From: a virus
Virus record (IMG/VR): IMGVR_UViG_3300022214_000018
Coordinates: 1-25,042 of that record
Direction: 5' to 3' (one strand)
Length of the DNA: 25,042 nt
The notes under the pieces were generated by a model. That model did no database searches, had not been told where the DNA came from, and saw only the letters and a program-made list of their open reading frames with translations. Shown piece by piece: positions 23,542-25,042 of this stretch (the first letter of the stretch is position 1; every line of letters begins with the position of its first letter). Position numbers and translations under genes: made by a program.

Positions 23542-23746
23542 TGGCTGCGCCACTTGTCCTGATTATGTTCCGATTGGATCGGAGCCAAGGCCCATATTCA
23601 GGGGGCTAACCCAAGAGCAGTGGGATGACATACCTGTTGGCGCACAGGAAATTATCAATTATAATAATCTAGCGGCACAGAAGTATATTCGTGACACTGA
23701 GGCAAGGGCCAGGGCATATGACGAAGCGTTCTCCGGACGACCTTGA
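23498..23746 (+). CDS. Rz1-like outer-membrane lipoprotein spanin (o-spanin)
   Basis: An 82-residue lipoprotein: signal MARFLAILAILTII, lipobox ISGC, predicted lipidated Cys 17, then a short proline-containing part (CPDYVPIGSEPRPIF) and a helical tail (EARARAYDEAF). It is longer and less proline-rich than lambda Rz1, but its position, overlap and lipobox make it the o-spanin partner of the preceding gene. Together they would bridge inner and outer membranes during Gram-negative lysis. Confidence 0.74.
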   Translation: MARFLAILAILTIISGCATCPDYVPIGSEPRPIFRGLTQEQWDDIPVGAQEIINYNNLAAQKYIRDTEARARAYDEAFSGRP

Positions 23747-23921
23747 CAATCACCTGTTGTGTGCCGAGGCGATCTTATCGGTCACAATGGAGGCCATGCA
23801 CGCGCCCTGTGGCAATAAAGAATACGAATACGCCCTCTTTGCTGTGCTGCACCACATAGAGCAGGCTCGCAGTATAGTAGAAGATCTGCACTTTCCCGGA
23901 AACAAGAAACTACGAAAATGA
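23718..23921 (+). CDS. Small helical hypothetical protein
   Basis: A 67-residue protein from ATG 23718, overlapping the o-spanin gene by 29 bases. An in-frame upstream codon at 23691 is rejected because it lies deeper in the o-spanin gene. It appears to be two amphipathic helices (LLCAEAILSVTMEAMH and ALFAVLHHIEQARSIVEDL). The layout vaguely resembles small DUF3077-like helical proteins, but I do not claim membership. No export signal. Ends in an ATGA overlap with the next gene. Confidence 0.55.
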   Translation: MTKRSPDDLDNHLLCAEAILSVTMEAMHAPCGNKEYEYALFAVLHHIEQARSIVEDLHFPGNKKLRK

Positions 23922-24157
23922 AAATCGTTGAAGTGTGTTGGGGTGACGCATGGGTAGACACGGACGATGTTGCTGTAAAGAAAATTGCCAAAGCAAAGCC
24001 GATCTATCGAAGGACGGTGGGGTATCTTGTTGCGGACAACAAGCACGGCCTTGTCCTTGTAACCGACAGGTACGACAAGGACAAGAAGGAAGTAAATACC
24101 CCGATGTTCATCCCTCACGGGATGATAACAGAATGGTGGGAGTGGGAAGATCAATAA
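23918..24157 (+). CDS. Conserved small phage protein (SH3-like strand pattern)
   Basis: A 79-residue protein with start MKIVEVCWGDAWVDTDD, then PIYRRTVGYLVADN, GLVLVTDRYD, FIPHGMITEWWEW. This series of short strands with W-x-DAW...R-T-V-G-Y-L...I-P-x-G-M-I is a pattern I recognise from small proteins in many phage genomes. Function is unknown; the fold looks like a small beta-barrel. Coupled to the gene before by ATGA. Confidence 0.66.
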   Translation: MKIVEVCWGDAWVDTDDVAVKKIAKAKPIYRRTVGYLVADNKHGLVLVTDRYDKDKKEVNTPMFIPHGMITEWWEWEDQ

Positions 24158-24344
24158 GGTCAAAACTACGCTGGCGGTTGTTACAATCCTCACGGTCTGG
24201 GGGATAGCTTGTGCCCTCGGACTGTACGGCCTATATGTATACAGTTTCAGTTTAGGGTATAATACGGCTAAGGATCAGTGTCTTAACGCTTACAAGCAGC
24301 ATATGTACGAGCAGCATCAATTCGTCGAGCCCGACGCCACGTAG
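24150..24344 (+). CDS. Small membrane protein lacking a standard start codon
   Basis: The frame from 24150 to TAG 24342-24344 encodes a convincing small protein: basic start N-K-V-K, a membrane segment (LAVVTILTVWGIACALGLYG) and a soluble end (NTAKDQCLNAYKQHMYEQHQ). The reading frame opens after a stop at 24126-24128, and no ATG, GTG or TTG occurs before the hydrophobic segment. The best-placed possible start is ATC at 24150, where one base change would give ATG overlapping the preceding stop. Either a rare start is used, the start was lost, or the read has an error there. Function unknown. Confidence 0.45.
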   Translation: MNKVKTTLAVVTILTVWGIACALGLYGLYVYSFSLGYNTAKDQCLNAYKQHMYEQHQFVEPDAT

Positions 24345-24353
24345 AGATACGTT

Positions 24354-25042
24354 TTGCCAAATTCCAGAATCCTGGTCATAAGCGACAGTCACGCGCCATA
24401 CCATCACCCGGATATGCTCAAGTTCCTCGGCGCTATCAAGTCCGAGTATAGCCCCGACCGCGTTATTCACATCGGGGATGAAATCGACAATCACGCGATG
24501 TCATTTCACGACTCCGACCCTAATCTGTTTAGTGCTGGCGAAGAGCTTGAAAGAGCCCGCGAGGTCATTTGGAAGATTGAAGAGCTTTATCCCAAAGTCG
24601 ATGTCATAGAGTCTAATCACGGCTCTTTGTGGTATCGGAAGGCTAAGGCTTACGGCATACCAAGAGAAGCCATCAGGTCTTATGAAGAGATCCTGATGAC
24701 AAAGAAATGGAAGTGGCATTTCGAGCTAACCCTGAAGCTGCCTAATGGGCAGCCGTGTTATTTTCATCACGGCAGGTCTGCTAACGTCCTTTTGACCTCA
24801 CAGCACATGGGGATGCCAGCGGTACAAGGGCACTACCATGAGAAGTTTTGCATCCAGTATTGGGGCACATCCGAGAGGTTAAATTGGGGCATGAATGTCG
24901 GCTGTCTGGTAGACGACGACTCCCTGGCTTTCACGTATAACAATTCCAATCTGAAGCGTCCCGTGATAGGATGCGGAATGATTATTGATTCTCAGCCCAA
25001 GTTAATGCCAATGGTACTGAAGTCTAACGGAAGATGGAACGG
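24354..25042 (+). CDS. Calcineurin-like metallophosphoesterase (3' end beyond window)
   Basis: An open frame of about 229 codons runs past the window end. It carries the metallophosphoesterase motif series: D-S-H (residues 11-13 from the TTG, SDSHAPYHH), G-D-E-I-D (41-45), S-N-H-G in place of the usual GNHD/E, then FHHG and finally GHYH. These normally coordinate a two-metal centre that hydrolyses phosphomono- or diesters. Phage relatives are thought to act on DNA, RNA or nucleotides; which one cannot be decided here. The likely start is TTG 24354 with a weak AGAGA upstream; the same frame continues from the preceding membrane ORF across a TAG. Confidence 0.8.
   Translation, partial: MPNSRILVISDSHAPYHHPDMLKFLGAIKSEYSPDRVIHIGDEIDNHAMSFHDSDPNLFSAGEELERAREVIWKIEELYPKVDVIESNHGSLWYRKAKAYGIPREAIRSYEEILMTKKWKWHFELTLKLPNGQPCYFHHGRSANVLLTSQHMGMPAVQGHYHEKFCIQYWGTSERLNWGMNVGCLVDDDSLAFTYNNSNLKRPVIGCGMIIDSQPKLMPMVLKSNGRWN

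Noticed and set aside
24342-24344. Stop-codon recoding (TAG read as an amino acid)
   Set aside because: TAG ends several well-defined genes here (at 7690, 15220, 16297 and 20356) just before the next start, so general recoding is unlikely; only local readthrough remains possible.

Overview
The window is a densely packed, single-strand phage segment. All supported genes lie on the + strand, most overlap by 1-60 bases or sit a few bases apart, and only two strong intrinsic terminators are visible. Gene content and order match the virion half of a short-tailed (P22-type, podovirus morphology) phage: small terminase, large terminase, portal, scaffold, major capsid, gp4-like and gp10-like tail proteins, three ejection-type proteins, and a tailspike. 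These are followed by a lysis cassette with i- and o-spanin candidates. The spanins, two lipobox proteins and a Sec-type signal peptide point to a Gram-negative host. No integrase or repressor is visible, so lifestyle cannot be judged.

Layout. Positions 1-1876: small terminase (cut by the window start), a weak terminator candidate, then six small overlapping genes (zinc-binding protein, hypotheticals, a lipoprotein, a secreted protein). 1848-5857: large terminase and portal, separated by a one-gene insert flanked by a 12-bp direct repeat. 5805-9204: head assembly, with a small acidic protein, a GroES-like co-chaperonin, scaffold, two probable head proteins and the major capsid protein. 9205-10245: a beta-helix protein bracketed by two near-identical UUCG-loop terminators. 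10246-11599: two enzyme-like genes (a MptE/DUF115-like Rossmann protein and a SAM methyltransferase) between the head and tail modules. 11604-15220: neck and tail (gp4-like adaptor, gp10-like hub, small proteins, a cupin). 15224-19838: three ejection-type proteins. 19838-22284: two consecutive tail proteins that share an N-terminal docking domain, the second with a beta-helix tailspike body. 22297-23746: lysis genes. 23718-25042: small conserved phage genes, a membrane protein without a standard start codon, and a calcineurin-like phosphoesterase that runs off the window.

How they work together (family knowledge plus inference). The terminase packages DNA through the portal into a shell built by scaffold and capsid protein, perhaps with the phage GroES adjusting host GroEL for capsid folding. 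gp4/gp10-like proteins close the portal and carry the tailspike, the ejection proteins form a conduit at infection, and the lysozyme, holin candidate and spanin pair release progeny. The most unusual points are the phage GroES, the repeat-flanked insert, the two-enzyme cassette, the tandem tail proteins with a shared docking domain, and the membrane gene lacking a start codon. No RNA genes, CRISPR arrays or insertion sequences were seen, and no non-coding stretch exceeds 300 bases.
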